Positions 7,044 to 7,120 of a stretch of 7,120 bases of DNA are shown here, piece after piece. The notes beneath the pieces are model-generated. The model was not told the origin of the DNA, searched no databases, and was given only the letters and a program-made list of their open reading frames with translations. This stretch comes from Burkholderiales bacterium (GTDB taxonomy: Bacteria; Pseudomonadota; Gammaproteobacteria; Burkholderiales; Burkholderiaceae_C), in NCBI GenBank assembly GCA_947462175.1, contig CANHOE010000128.1, positions 1 to 7,120 of the forward strand, read 5' to 3'. Made by a program: the position numbers and the translations under genes. The first letter of the stretch is position 1, and every line of letters starts with the position of its first letter.

Positions 7044-7120
7044 GTGCAACCTGCGTTGTGATGGCCGGGCCGCTGCCGCCTGCAGTGGGCGGGATGGCGT
7101 CGGTGCTGGAGGCCCTGGCG
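7040..7120 (+). CDS. Start of a probable further glycosyltransferase (3' end outside window)
   Basis: The first 27 codons of a gene opening at ATG 7040, which overlaps the previous stop as ATGA; the frame stays open to the window edge. The peptide begins MSATCVVMAGPLPPAVGG and continues MASVLEALA. The hydrophobic beta-strand followed by GPLPPAVGGMA resembles the N-terminal Rossmann strand and glycine-rich acceptor loop of GT4 glycosyltransferases that act on polysaccharides, which fits the operon. ATG 7061 (Met8) is an alternative start but would remove most of the first strand. With only 27 residues the family cannot be fixed. Confidence 0.6.
   Translation, partial: MSATCVVMAGPLPPAVGGMASVLEALA

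Noticed and set aside
6123..7049. Minus-strand open frame of 308 codons opposite the third glycosyltransferase.
   Set aside because: Same reasoning: low-complexity antisense of a strong coding frame, with no motif.

Overview
The window is one gap-free, all plus-strand stretch of a polysaccharide / protein-sorting locus of the exosortase A (XrtA, EpsH) type. The high GC content (about 60-78% in the 60-base lines counted by hand), the protein families and their order suggest a Gram-negative proteobacterium, most likely a betaproteobacterium (Burkholderiales or Rhodocyclales). That placement is inferred from recalled family resemblance; no search was run.

Layout: (1) 1-1125, a glycosyltransferase of the TIGR03087 type, cut at its 5' end by the window edge; (2) 1122-2669, exosortase A with a fused C-terminal EpsI domain; (3) 2659-3858, a GT-B glycosyltransferase of the TIGR03088 type; (4) 3862-5814, a long AsnB-like glutamine amidotransferase of the XrtA-associated type (TIGR03108); (5) 5820-7043, a GT-B glycosyltransferase of the TIGR04063 type; (6) 7040-7120, the first 27 codons of what looks like another glycosyltransferase. 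The genes overlap or almost touch (4-nt overlap, 11-nt overlap, 3-nt gap, 5-nt gap, 4-nt overlap). There is no room for internal promoters or terminators between genes, and I see none. No RNA gene, mobile element, CRISPR array or long repeat is visible.

How the genes fit together: the glycosyltransferases probably build part of an extracellular polysaccharide or glycan repeat on the cytoplasmic side. The amidotransferase probably uses glutamine-derived ammonia to amidate a carboxylated intermediate whose identity is not known. The membrane-embedded exosortase cleaves PEP-CTERM sorting tails of exported proteins, and its fused EpsI domain is probably periplasmic. Such loci are linked to exopolysaccharide production and floc or biofilm formation. 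No PEP-CTERM substrate, sensor kinase/regulator (PrsK/PrsR) or Wzx/Wzy/Wza-type export gene is inside the window, so those must lie outside it.

The system is a known type. The unsolved biochemistry is mainly the substrate of the amidotransferase and the role of the EpsI domain.
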